NCBI RefSeq assembly: GCF_000733925.1
Contig: NZ_JPOO01000003.1
Span: 3,038,001-3,102,000 of the forward strand
Source: Arenibacter algicola
Lineage (GTDB): Bacteria > Bacteroidota > Bacteroidia > Flavobacteriales > Flavobacteriaceae
Direction of reading: 5' to 3'
Length of the DNA: 64,000 bases
Of the stretch, positions 1 to 9,900 are shown one piece after another. The notes beneath the pieces were generated by a model. That model had not been told where the DNA came from and ran no database searches. It was given only the letters and a program-made list of their open reading frames with translations. The position numbers and the translations under genes are program-made. How positions within the stretch are numbered: position 1 is the stretch's first letter; the number at the start of each line of letters is the position of its first letter.

Positions 1-179
1 AAACCCTGGCATAAACAGGGTGGGCTCTGGCATTATCACTAATTTTATGAAGGTTTTGGTTGTCTTTTTATTCTGCCATAAGAATCTGTTAGAATAGAAG
101 TAATTTAGGGACAATCCAATATTGGGTCTGAAATTGCGTAGGATTTAAGGTTTATTTTCCTTTAAAAGGAATTCGTAAT

Positions 180-1112
180 ATGAGAAGGAGGGGCTACATT
201 TTTATTTTCGCCTTGGGGCTAGTTTTAATCCCAGGACCTAGTTATGCCCAAGAAAATGAATTTAAGGAAGAGGAGAGTTCGGAGGTTTTTTTAGAGGAAT
301 ATACCGATGAGTTTCAGGAAAAATTCTTTGAGGCATTAAAACAAAAGGGAATTGAAAACTACGATAGGGCAGTTAACCTACTCTTGGAATGTAAACGCTT
401 GGACCCCAATAACTCGGTATTGGACCATGAACTGGCCAAGGCCTATTTGGCTTCCAAACAAGTTGTTTTGGCTCAGCAATATGGTATTTCGGCCTTGAAT
501 GCCAGGCCGGATAATCTGTGGGTGTTGAATACCTTGGTAGATATTACGCAACGCCAAGGGTTGGGTATGGATTTGATAAAGGATAAGATCCCTTATAATA
601 ATGCCAAGCTCCAAGAAAATCTTGCTTTGATCTATTTTAGACAGGAAAACTACGAAAGCGCCTTGAAAATACTTAACGGTATGAAAATTTCGGCATTTTC
701 CAAAGATCTTTCCTCGAGAATACACAACCACATCAAGAGCAGGGAAAATACTGAAATTCAAAAGGATTCAATTATTGTGGAGGTCCAAAAAGAAAGCCCC
801 ATGGATAATTATGTAACCAATATTTCTGGCTTTTTGGAAAAGAGCGAATTTAAAAGTGCTGCATCCTTAAGTGAGGAGGCCTTGGAGAATTTCCCTGCAC
901 AGCCATATTTTTATTACACATACGGACTTAGTTTAAATAAGGTGAAGAAACATAAGGAGGCCATTGCCATATTGGAGTCTGGATTGGACTATTTATTGGA
1001 CGATGCTGATCTAGCCAATAAGATGTACAAAGAATTGGTAGATGCTAACAATGCTTTGGGAAATTCTTCCAAAGCAAATATGTATCTTAGTAAATTAAAA
1101 TCCGGGTCGTAA
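180..1112 (+). CDS. Secreted TPR-repeat protein
   Basis: The 310-residue product starts with a signal peptide (Arg-rich start, hydrophobic stretch, SYAQ cleavage region near residue 23), so it is exported. Helical tetratricopeptide-like repeats follow (for example residues 50-110, 145-170 and 215-300, with patterns such as 'YDRAVNLLLECKRLDPNN' and 'HKEAIAILESGLDYL'). TPRs are protein-interaction scaffolds; no catalytic motif is visible. It lies 4 bp upstream of the DUF4292 lipoprotein and is followed by the M23 protein, so the three probably form a cell-envelope operon. This gene order is familiar from other flavobacteria (general knowledge). The specific role is unknown. Confidence 0.85.
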   Translation: MRRRGYIFIFALGLVLIPGPSYAQENEFKEEESSEVFLEEYTDEFQEKFFEALKQKGIENYDRAVNLLLECKRLDPNNSVLDHELAKAYLASKQVVLAQQYGISALNARPDNLWVLNTLVDITQRQGLGMDLIKDKIPYNNAKLQENLALIYFRQENYESALKILNGMKISAFSKDLSSRIHNHIKSRENTEIQKDSIIVEVQKESPMDNYVTNISGFLEKSEFKSAASLSEEALENFPAQPYFYYTYGLSLNKVKKHKEAIAILESGLDYLLDDADLANKMYKELVDANNALGNSSKANMYLSKLKSGS

Positions 1113-1116
1113 ATCT

Positions 1117-1902
1117 ATGAAATACAGTTTTAAAAGACTTCAAAAATGGGCTATTCTTGGCATTTTTGTGGTATTGGTGTTTTCGTGTAAGTCCACTAGC
1201 GTAATTAAAAGCGGTACTGTGGATGAAAATTTGACCGCAAAAGCGGTCATAAGAAACCACTATTACTCCCATTTTAATTTTAAGACCCTAAGTGGAAAGA
1301 TGAGGATAGATTATTCCGACGGGGAGAGCACTCAAAGCGTTAGTGTAAGTTTTAGGATGGAAAAGGATAAGGCCATATGGTTAAGCGCGCCCTTGGGAAT
1401 CGTAAAAGCCTACATTACTCCAAATAGGGTTTCGTTCTATAATAAGTTGGACAATGAGTATTTTGATGGTAATTTTTCCTATTTGAGTCAATTATTGGGA
1501 ACCGACCTTAATTTTCAAAAAGTACAAAACCTTCTTTTGGGAGAACCTCTTTTCGATTTACGGGATGAAAAGTATATGGTGGATATCGCCAACAACAACT
1601 ATCAGTTAAAACCAAAAAAGGCTGGGGATTTATTTAAAACATTGTTTCAAATAGAGCCTTTGAATTATAGAATGGCCACGCAACAGTTGTCGCAGCCATG
1701 GGAGAAACGATTGTTGGAAATCAACTATAAGACCTATCAAAAGGTTAATAAATGGGTCTTGCCAGGGGAGATAGATATTTTGGCCGTTGATGGGGACAAT
1801 ACCAATAATATTAAAGTAGAATTTAGGAATATGGAGTTCAATAGGGCATTGAATTTCCCATATAATATACCAAATGGTTTCAAAGAAATTGTATTAAATT
1901 AA
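1117..1902 (+). CDS. DUF4292 family lipoprotein
   Basis: The 261-residue protein has a lipoprotein signal: a hydrophobic segment ending in VFSCKS, with the lipobox Cys near residue 24. The remainder resembles DUF4292, a Bacteroidota family with an LolB/LppX-like beta fold thought to hold hydrophobic ligands (family-level knowledge; the fold is inferred). The gene starts 4 bp after the TPR gene and ends 1 bp before the EnvC-like gene, so translation is probably coupled. The product should sit on the periplasmic side of the membrane. No enzyme motif is seen. Confidence 0.85.
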   Translation: MKYSFKRLQKWAILGIFVVLVFSCKSTSVIKSGTVDENLTAKAVIRNHYYSHFNFKTLSGKMRIDYSDGESTQSVSVSFRMEKDKAIWLSAPLGIVKAYITPNRVSFYNKLDNEYFDGNFSYLSQLLGTDLNFQKVQNLLLGEPLFDLRDEKYMVDIANNNYQLKPKKAGDLFKTLFQIEPLNYRMATQQLSQPWEKRLLEINYKTYQKVNKWVLPGEIDILAVDGDNTNNIKVEFRNMEFNRALNFPYNIPNGFKEIVLN

Positions 1903-1903
1903 T

Positions 1904-3148
1904 ATGGGAAGTAAGCACTCTTATATAGTTTATTTTCTTTTAGTTATGTTTGTTGGTATTGGCAATATTGCAATTGCTCAGACCAATGAACAGAAGGCAT
2001 TGGAATCCAAGCGGGAACAACTCCAAAAGGAAATATCGGAAATTAATCGACTCTTGTTCGCGGAGAAAAAGGAGAAGGGCAATGTCTTGGAGCAGATGGA
2101 GGCCATGGATCAAAAAATAAATGTTCGCCAACAGTTGATCCGTGTTACTAACCAACAGTCCAACTTACTTAATAGGCAGATTAACACGAATGTTAGGAAC
2201 ATTGGAAAACTGCGTAACGATCTTGCTTTTCTTAAGGAAGAATACGGGAATATGATCCAAAAGTCCTATCAGAATAAATCCAGACAGAGTAGATTAATGT
2301 TTCTTTTGTCCTCTGAGAATTTTCTACAGGCTTTTAAGCGGTTTCAATATATGAAACAATATACCCAATACAGAAAGGAACAGGGCGAGCAAATTGTGGC
2401 CAAAACGGACGAGCTTACCCAATTGAACAAAGACCTTTCCGAACAGCGTAAGGAAAAGGACAAACTTGTGGCGGAAAATACCCAGATCAAAAATCAATTA
2501 TACAAGGAAATCCAATCCCAAAAGGAATTGCTGAAGAGTATAAGGAAGAACGAAAGCAAATATGCTACGGCCATTGAAAATAAAAAGAAGGAGGCCAAAC
2601 GGATCGATGAACAAATTGAAAGATTGATTCGCAGTGCTATTGCCGCCTCTAACAGAGAGGCTAGTAAGTCCAGCAGTTCAACCGCCACAAGTAGTAGTAA
2701 GTTCGTTTTGACTCCAGAGGCTACTATTGTAGCCAATAATTTCTCGGCCAATAAGGGAAAATTGATCTGGCCGGTGGAAAAGGGAATTAAAAGACAGGGT
2801 TTTGGTGTTTATAATGACGCCGTTTATCCAGGGATAAAGCACGAAAGCAATGGGGTAATCATTGCCACGGATGAGGGATCCAAGGCAAGGGCTATCTTTG
2901 AAGGGGAAGTTATCGCCATTCTGTCTGTTCCTGGGGGGAATAAGGGAGTACAGATTAAGCATGGAAATTATATAAGTACCTATTACAATCTTTCCAGAGT
3001 TTATGTAAAGAAAGGGGATAAGGTAAACACCAAGTCTGATTTGGGGGATATTTACACCAGCAAATCCAGCGGCACTACCCAATTAAAATTTTATCTTTAC
3101 AAGGATACAACCCGCCTTAATCCTGAGGAATGGATATATCAACTATAA
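1904..3148 (+). CDS. EnvC-like murein hydrolase activator (M23 family)
   Basis: The 414-residue exported protein has a signal peptide ending near IAIAQ, a long coiled coil (about residues 25-255, rich in E, K, Q and L heptads) and a C-terminal M23/LytM domain (about 285-410). This is the EnvC/NlpD architecture: the coiled coil docks to the division machinery and the LytM domain activates amidases. The LytM part lacks a clear HxxxD and HxH zinc pair; the usual positions read 'KHESNGVIIATDEG' and 'QIKHGNYISTYYN', so it is more likely a non-catalytic activator than a peptidase (inference). It is the third gene of the envelope operon. Confidence 0.85.
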   Translation: MGSKHSYIVYFLLVMFVGIGNIAIAQTNEQKALESKREQLQKEISEINRLLFAEKKEKGNVLEQMEAMDQKINVRQQLIRVTNQQSNLLNRQINTNVRNIGKLRNDLAFLKEEYGNMIQKSYQNKSRQSRLMFLLSSENFLQAFKRFQYMKQYTQYRKEQGEQIVAKTDELTQLNKDLSEQRKEKDKLVAENTQIKNQLYKEIQSQKELLKSIRKNESKYATAIENKKKEAKRIDEQIERLIRSAIAASNREASKSSSSTATSSSKFVLTPEATIVANNFSANKGKLIWPVEKGIKRQGFGVYNDAVYPGIKHESNGVIIATDEGSKARAIFEGEVIAILSVPGGNKGVQIKHGNYISTYYNLSRVYVKKGDKVNTKSDLGDIYTSKSSGTTQLKFYLYKDTTRLNPEEWIYQL

Positions 3149-3160
3149 AATAATTTAAAA

Positions 3161-3997
3161 TTGAAAAATTTAACGGATTTAAAAGGAACTTTTACGCTTC
3201 ATAATGGCGTGGAGATGCCCTATTTTGGTTTAGGGGTTTATTTGTCCGAAGATGGAAAGGAAGTGACCAATGCCGTAAAATGGGCCTTGGATGATGGATA
3301 TCGACATATAGACACTGCATCGGTTTACGGGAATGAAGAGGGTGTGGGCATTGGAATCAAGGAAAGCGGCGTGGACCGCAAGGACATATTTGTGGTGAGC
3401 AAGGTGTGGAATAGCGATCAGGGCTATGAAAGTACCATAAAGTCATATGAATCCAGTTTAAAGCGCTTGAATTTGGACTATTTGGACCTGTACCTAGTAC
3501 ATTGGCCTGTAAAGGGAAAGTATAAGGAGACTTGGCGTGCAATGGAATATTTGTACAAGCATAGGGGGGTAAGGGCTATTGGAGTAAGTAATTTTATGCA
3601 GCATCATCTCGAGGATTTACTTACTTCCTCGGAAATTGTCCCAATGGTGAACCAAATGGAATTTCACCCCTATTTGGTACAACAGGAATTGATCGATTTT
3701 TGCAATAAAAATACCATTCAGTATGAAGCCTGGTCCCCATTGATGCAGGGGCATATCTTTGAATTGGATATAATGAAGGACCTAGCGGCAAAATACAATA
3801 AGACCATTGCCCAGATTGTACTGCGCTGGGATTTGCAAAAGGGAGTTGTTACCATTCCAAAATCTGCAAAAAAGGAACGGATTAGGGCCAATGCCGATAT
3901 TTTCGACTTTGAACTTACCGACGGGGATGTAAAAAAATTGGAGCAATTGGACCGTGGAAAAAGATTTGGTCCCGATCCCAATAATTTCGATTTTTAA
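3161..3997 (+). CDS. Aldo/keto reductase
   Basis: The 278-residue protein is a complete NAD(P)H-dependent aldo/keto reductase of the 2,5-diketogluconate reductase type. Family landmarks are 'DDGYRHIDTASVYGNE' (catalytic Asp and Tyr), the Lys in 'VSKVW', the His in 'LVHWPV', 'GVSNF', and the cofactor-binding 'IPKSAKKERIRAN'. It reduces carbonyls to alcohols; the substrate is not predictable. The chosen start is a TTG 12 bp after the M23 gene, because the next ATG lies 19 codons inside the conserved N-terminus. It meets the thioesterase gene tail to tail with a 4-bp overlap. Confidence 0.9.
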   Translation: MKNLTDLKGTFTLHNGVEMPYFGLGVYLSEDGKEVTNAVKWALDDGYRHIDTASVYGNEEGVGIGIKESGVDRKDIFVVSKVWNSDQGYESTIKSYESSLKRLNLDYLDLYLVHWPVKGKYKETWRAMEYLYKHRGVRAIGVSNFMQHHLEDLLTSSEIVPMVNQMEFHPYLVQQELIDFCNKNTIQYEAWSPLMQGHIFELDIMKDLAAKYNKTIAQIVLRWDLQKGVVTIPKSAKKERIRANADIFDFELTDGDVKKLEQLDRGKRFGPDPNNFDF

Positions 3998-4506
3998 TCC
4001 ATGAATAAGGCCTTGAGTTCGGTGGCATCTTTGGGCTTCATCTTGCCGGCGAGCACTAAACTTAGCTGCTTTCTACGCAGGGCGGCTTCAAAACGTTGAA
4101 TCTCCAATTCGGTCTCTGGCTTTAATTCTGGAACTGTAGTAGGCTTTCCACTATCGTCCACAGCCACAAAGGTGTAGATAGCCTCATTTACCTTGGATTT
4201 CTCGCCGTTAAACCGGTCTTCCATCCAAACATCTATAAATACCTCCATGGAGGTCCTGAAGGCTCTGGAAACGGCTGCCTCAACCGTGACCACGCTTCCT
4301 ACTGGAACAGCTTGGTTAAAGGCTACATGGTTTACCGAAGCAGTAACTGTTATACGTCTACTGTGGCGCCTGGCGGCAATACTGGCGGCACGGTCCATTC
4401 TGGCCAACAATTCGCCTCCAAACAAGTTGTTCAAAGGGTTGGTTTCACTTGGAAGGACCATATCGGTCATTAAGGTGCGCGATTCACTGGGCGTCTTTGG
4501 CTCCAT
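3994..4506 (-). CDS. Acyl-CoA thioesterase, hotdog fold (YciA/BACH type)
   Basis: The 170-residue single-hotdog protein carries the HotDog_ACOT features 'NPLNNLFGGELLARMDRAASIAARRHS' region (residues about 22-48) with the catalytic Asp of 'MDRAA', and 'VNHVAFNQAVPVG'. Such cytosolic hexameric enzymes hydrolyse acyl-CoA to free acid and CoA. The gene is monocistronic with a matching promoter just upstream (TATCTTTG on the minus strand). It is convergent with the aldo/keto reductase. Confidence 0.9.
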   Translation of the reverse strand: MEPKTPSESRTLMTDMVLPSETNPLNNLFGGELLARMDRAASIAARRHSRRITVTASVNHVAFNQAVPVGSVVTVEAAVSRAFRTSMEVFIDVWMEDRFNGEKSKVNEAIYTFVAVDDSGKPTTVPELKPETELEIQRFEAALRRKQLSLVLAGKMKPKDATELKALFMD

Positions 4507-4520
4507 ACATTTCTTTTGGG

Positions 4521-4553
4521 CAAAGATACATTGCTAATATTAAGTTAAAAAGG
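4521..4553 (-). promoter_or_regulatory. Bacteroidota-type promoter of the thioesterase gene
   Basis: Reading the minus strand, TATCTTTG (4521-4528) matches the Bacteroidota -7 consensus TAnnTTTG. A T-rich -33 region lies 19 bp upstream. The start codon is 15 bp downstream, implying a very short leader. Confidence 0.5.
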
Positions 4554-4563
4554 AGAGTAAGAA

Positions 4564-5514
4564 TTATTTTACGGAACGCAACCAAGCCTCTGGCGATTCG
4601 GACTGCTTAATTTTCCTTAAATAATTTAGGGCTTCCTTGGCATCGTCAAAACTGCCATAGGCTACCATATGCAAACCATATTGATTAACACCAAGATAGG
4701 AGGCATCGTATCCTTTTTCTTTAAGTTGAAGGACTTTCTTTTCGGCATTTTCCTGAATTCTAAAAGCTCCGGCTATAACTTGGTGCACACCACCACTTTT
4801 TTTGTTGGTGATGACATTTAGGGATACTGCAGGCAATTCCAAGGGAGCGGTATTGAAAAAGGTAGCTTCCTGGATATTTTTGGAAACTTGTTGATTAGCT
4901 TCCTGCCTAACCAATTCTTGGTCGTACATTTTCTCGTTATAAAGTCGGTAGCCAGTAAAACCTGTGGCAATGGCCAATAGTATTACCGCTGCATACTTTA
5001 AATAGGGCTTAAGGGTAGATTCTTTCCTAGCCTCAGGGGTAATCATAAATGGAATTTTCTCTTCCAGTTCAACCACTTCCTCCTTTAAAACTTCCCTAGA
5101 AATTGGGGTAGACACAAATGTGGACAATCCAAAGGACGAGGTAAGATAATTTACTTGGTACGAAGGCTGAAACTGGGTTTTTCCTTCTTTGTTCAACCAT
5201 AACTCACCTATGTTGGGAAGATTCAATCTATTTCCTTCCTTAAGAAGTTTTTTCCACTTAAGGGACACGGCGGCTATTTGCTTTTGCATGTCCTCATAGG
5301 ACATTTTTTCTGCATCGGCCATGTAGGAAACCAACAGTCCGTCATTGGAAGTCAGTTGTTCGTTAAAAGATATTACTTTTGAAGGAGGGTAGAACGAATT
5401 CGATGCATCATTGATAACGGCAGATTTAAGCTGTGTCAAAAAAGCACCAAATTCCGGCACCATTACACAATTGTATCTATAAAGCAGCTCCGCTATGTAA
5501 TGTTCGGTTCCCAT
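4564..5514 (-). CDS. HU-CCDC81/SPOR domain membrane protein
   Basis: The 316-residue protein has an N-terminal HU-like region (residues 1-130, 'GTEHYIAELLYRYNCVMVPEFG' start, typical of the HU-CCDC81 fold), one transmembrane helix near 172-190, and a C-terminal SPOR domain (about 243-315) with the usual two beta-alpha repeats. SPOR domains bind denuded septal peptidoglycan, so the SPOR half is predicted periplasmic and the HU-like half cytosolic; whether that half still binds DNA is unknown. The gene is divergent from dprA across a 104-bp AT-rich spacer. Confidence 0.85.
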   Translation of the reverse strand: MGTEHYIAELLYRYNCVMVPEFGAFLTQLKSAVINDASNSFYPPSKVISFNEQLTSNDGLLVSYMADAEKMSYEDMQKQIAAVSLKWKKLLKEGNRLNLPNIGELWLNKEGKTQFQPSYQVNYLTSSFGLSTFVSTPISREVLKEEVVELEEKIPFMITPEARKESTLKPYLKYAAVILLAIATGFTGYRLYNEKMYDQELVRQEANQQVSKNIQEATFFNTAPLELPAVSLNVITNKKSGGVHQVIAGAFRIQENAEKKVLQLKEKGYDASYLGVNQYGLHMVAYGSFDDAKEALNYLRKIKQSESPEAWLRSVK

Positions 5515-5618
5515 AGGGACAAAGATTATAAAAAATACACAAGTTCAAAACTCTTCACATAACTTTTTATTAACATTATAATTTATGTATTTTGTGAACA
5601 ACTAAGCCGGTTCCATAA

Positions 5619-6722
5619 ATGACTAGAGATGAAATAATTGCTATTCTTCGTTTGCAGAACGTTCCGAATATTGGCGACGTTACCGCAAAAAAATTAATAT
5701 CCAGTTGTGGGAGTCCTTCGGCCATTTTTGAGGAAAAAATGACTCGTTTGAAAAAGTTGGATGGTATTGGTTACGGAATCTTAAAAGGACTTATGGATCG
5801 GGAGCATTTGGAGGCCGCTGAATTGGAATATGAGTTTATTAGGAGTCAGGAAATAAACCTTCATTATTTTATGGAGGACGGTTATCCCGCTTATTTAAAA
5901 CATTGTATAGATAGTCCTATTTTACTTTTCAGTCAGGGGAACATAGATTTGAACCGCAGGAGGATCATAAGTATTGTTGGTACCAGAAATATTACCAGTT
6001 ATGGCACTTCATTTTGCGAGCAATTAATAGAGGACTTGGCACCATTGGATCCAATTATTGTTAGTGGGTTTGCCTACGGGGTGGATATTTGTGTACAGAG
6101 GGCAGCCGTGAAACATGGTTTACAAACTATTGGATGCCTGGCCCATGGGTTGAATCAGATTTATCCAAAAATACATGAAAAATATGTGCCCGATATAAAT
6201 AAAAATGGTGGTTTTTTCACTGAATTTTGGAGCACGAGTCAACCGGATAGGGAAAATTTTTTAAAGCGAAATCGGATTATTGCTGGTATGGGCGAAGCTA
6301 CTATTGTAGTGGAATCTGCTGAAAAAGGGGGTAGTCTGGTTACCGCAGATATAGCCAACAGTTATAATCGAGATGTTTTTGCCGTACCTGGAAGAACCCA
6401 GGATAAGTACAGCAGTGGATGCAATAACCTCATTAAACATCAGAAAGCACAAATGCTTACCTCGGCCGCCGACTTGATCTATATGATGGGCTGGGAATTG
6501 GAAGAAAAGGAGCCCGTTTCCATTCAAAAGCAACTATTTGTAGATTTGGACGATACCGAGAAGGAAATCTATGATTATTTGCAGCAGGGGGGGAAACAAA
6601 TGTTGGACCTTATTGCATTGGACTGTAAGTTGCCCATATTTAAGGTTTCCTCTACCCTCTTGAATATGGAAATGAAGGGAGTAGTGAGGCCACTTCCAGG
6701 TAAATTGTTCGAGGCTATCTAA
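5619..6722 (+). CDS. dprA: DNA-processing protein DprA
   Basis: The 367-residue protein has the DprA/Smf layout: N-terminal helix-hairpin-helix-like region (about 1-70), the Rossmann-like DprA core ('GTRNITSYG', 'GFAYGVD', 'RNRIIAGMGEATIVVES', then GS) and a C-terminal winged helix (about 300-367). DprA binds incoming single-stranded DNA during natural transformation and loads RecA. No other competence gene is nearby, although recA is about 9 kb away. Length and motifs look intact. Confidence 0.93.
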   Translation: MTRDEIIAILRLQNVPNIGDVTAKKLISSCGSPSAIFEEKMTRLKKLDGIGYGILKGLMDREHLEAAELEYEFIRSQEINLHYFMEDGYPAYLKHCIDSPILLFSQGNIDLNRRRIISIVGTRNITSYGTSFCEQLIEDLAPLDPIIVSGFAYGVDICVQRAAVKHGLQTIGCLAHGLNQIYPKIHEKYVPDINKNGGFFTEFWSTSQPDRENFLKRNRIIAGMGEATIVVESAEKGGSLVTADIANSYNRDVFAVPGRTQDKYSSGCNNLIKHQKAQMLTSAADLIYMMGWELEEKEPVSIQKQLFVDLDDTEKEIYDYLQQGGKQMLDLIALDCKLPIFKVSSTLLNMEMKGVVRPLPGKLFEAI

Positions 6723-6907
6723 ATAATGACAGACCTGTTATTTTCTTTATTCAAAAATTAGCGCTGGAATTAGGGGAATGTGGTCGCTTATCGATAAAAG
6801 GCCACTGCAAATCCTTGATTTTGAACCATGGACCTAAACCATGAAGAGCCCAAACCGACTGGATGGTATATTGATGTAATAAAAGCGCTAAGGACAGTCT
6901 TTGTGAA

Positions 6908-9900
6908 TCAATCGTCCGTACCAAAGATTTGTAGATATTTTCCAGGGGTTCCATAAGGGGATAATCCTACAATATCCACCTGAATTTGTTTGGCACTATC
7001 CGAATTATAAAATTGAAGTCGCGCATTTCCATTTTTGTCCGTTTTAAAGGAAGGATTCCAATAAAGTGTTGCGCGGTGATCCGGACCACTGTTTTCATCG
7101 GATACTACATTGTATTTAGGGGAATAGAACACTCGTTCGGGTGCATGGCCCATAACGGTAAAATCCGGTGATATTGCTGGGGCTATAAATTTACTTCCAC
7201 CTCTTTTGGTATAGATAAGAATAACCCCATTGGCCCCACGGGAGCCGTATATGGCCGCAGATGGACCTTTTAATATTTCCACTCTTTCTACGGAATAGGT
7301 ATCCATTGTGGCAATGTAGGTAGGTACGGGGCTTGGGGCCATGGATTGTTCCATGGATAAAGAAATGGCTGTGGGTGCAACGCTTGCCGCACCTTGGTCA
7401 GTAGAAGATCCTTGCCTTTGGGAGGCACGGGCCAGGGATGATGGCGAAGGATTATCATTATTGACAGGCATTCCATTAAGCACCCACAATGGCGTACCTC
7501 CATTCCTGATACTTACTGTATTGCCATTTACGGTGACGCCACTAAACCTTCTTACCAAATCAAGAACAGTTTGGGCGGATTGGTGATCTTCCATGTACAA
7601 GGTAGCATCAGGGGTCTGTCCGTACACGGAAGGAGAGGCGTTTCTGGATTTTTCAACCCTTTTTTCGGTAACTATTACTTCATCAAGTTTTGTGGTATTC
7701 CTTAGGTCTAAGGCTGGATCCAAATTTCTTTGGGGGTACCTAAAACCATTATAACTCTCGGCCTTTGAATTCGAGTTTTTAAATCTAGGAGGCGGAAGTA
7801 CCGTTTGCCGTTTGTCCAAAATAATTTTTACATCAGTTGGTTTGTCCGAGGCGTCAAAGGCATTAAATGCAATATTGGTCGAGTCCTTAAAGTTAAAATC
7901 TGGAATGCTAAAACTTCCATCCAATGCCGTCCTTGTGGACAGCATGCCTAATTGCTCCCCGGATTTGGCAATTACGGTCATGGGAGTATTACCTAAGGGT
8001 TTATTGTTTAGACTCGTGGCCCTTCCTGAAATGGAAAGCCCTTTAACAAAATTGAAATCTTTGGGGGAATCCGTAACAGCATCATTATCTGACCAGGGGA
8101 TTTTTCTCCATCCATGGGTAAGCATAACCAAATCCAGGGCGTGTAAGGTTGCTTTTTTCTGATTTCGAAAAAGTAGCCCAGGCTCGGTAATATTTCCTTT
8201 AAGATCGGACTGTAACAATAAGTGCGCGATAATATTGGCATCGTCCAGATTCTTTAAGCCTTGTTTTGTGTCCGTGGCCGCCATGGACAGTTCAGCTGAC
8301 ACAGGTCTGCCATCTGTATCTGTTACATGCACATCTACCGTAATTTCACTTCTGTCCTTTAATTTTTTAGGGTCCATTTTTGCGGTAATAACCAGTTCAT
8401 CTTGATTATTGATGAATGCGATACGCTCGCACCATGCTTTTTTTTGGGCATCAAAGAGGGTGAGGGTCATAATTCCACTGGGCAGTTTACTTTTTGGAAT
8501 CTCAAAATTCACAACAGGCTGGCCTTCAAAGTCAAATTTGCCTTGGTAATATTTTTTATTGTTTATATGCCCGATTACATAAAAAGACCTTTCACTAAAT
8601 GTTTCGGTAGCCTGGATTTTTACCTGAATGCTTTTAGGGTTAACGTTATAGACGGTAATGGCATACCCTTCATTCATAACTTTTGGGAAGGGATATATGG
8701 AACCGTCGCTAAGGATTACTGAATACTGTTCGCCGCCCAAGGGCTTAAGGGTGAAAAATCCAGACCCTCTATCTATCGTAGCCAGAGTGGCAATAAAATT
8801 TCCTTTTGAATCGACCAATTGTCCTTTTATATTTCTCTCGAGTCCATCCTTGCCAATAGCTTTAAATGCAACTTGGCCCACCAAATTGGCCACCAAGTGC
8901 CCTCCTTCAGGGAAGAACTGTAAATCAATTTTATCTTCTTTTGGGGTAGCTGCAATAGGGGTACTGTTTTTATTAAGAACCTTTATGCCCTTGGTGTAAA
9001 AGAAATCCTGATCAAAATTTCGCATCCAATTGGTATAGGACCGCAACTGATAATTATCGGAAGGAAGGTTTGGGGGCAAATCAATGGAACCTATGGCCTT
9101 GCCATTTACAATTTCATGGGTTTGTGATAACACTATTTCATTTTTTGGATCAATTAGATCCACATGAAGCACCCTACTGCCTAAGGAAAAATGGTGATAC
9201 GGGCCCAAAACCGTATATGCGGTGTACCACAGGGTTTCGCCAGATACCATTATTTCTTTGTCCATATGCAAATAGACTTTTTCAATGGGGTTGTAATTAT
9301 TATATCGGTTCATCCAGGTCGACAAATCCTTTATAAATACGTCATTGGTCAAATCGGATTGAATCAATGCCACTTGATCTTTGCTATTTAGGAAGATGGA
9401 TCCAAATGCACCGACTTTTGCGAAGGAGGCAATTACCTCTTCCTCTACAGGGGTCCTTTTTACAATTGGATTGTCTATCCAAAATTTTTCATCATATCCT
9501 ATTTCGTCAAGTTTTTGCCAGTCACTTTTATTTTTCCCGAATTGTCCACCTAATTTTTTCCTAGAAGTAGGAGTGTAATGTTCAAAAAAAGTAAGGTTCG
9601 AGGAAGAATTGGTATGAAATTCGAATTTGTCATTTACATAGTAGTCAAATTCTTGGTTTATATTAATATAATCTATGGAAACATTGCTCTCATTTTCCTT
9701 CTTATATGCTATTTCAAAAGAGATATTATAGTCTTTCCATGCATTGTTGTTATTTTTCATGAGTTGCACAAATTTTAAATCGTCATGGGAAAGACTGCCG
9801 ATAATCTTTAGGATATCGTAAGTATTAACGTTGATGTACACCTCTGACTCGAAGGTTGGGGTTTTGTTGGTTTTTATGGGCTGGAGCTTTAATACTGCAA

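Noticed and set aside
3..21. ACCCTG/CAGGGT hairpin at the left edge
   Set aside because: No T tract follows and it may be the end of an upstream gene cut by the window, so no terminator was called.
6751..6954. 67-codon frame overlapping the end of the plug-domain gene
   Set aside because: Overlaps a real gene end, no promoter, no recognisable protein features.
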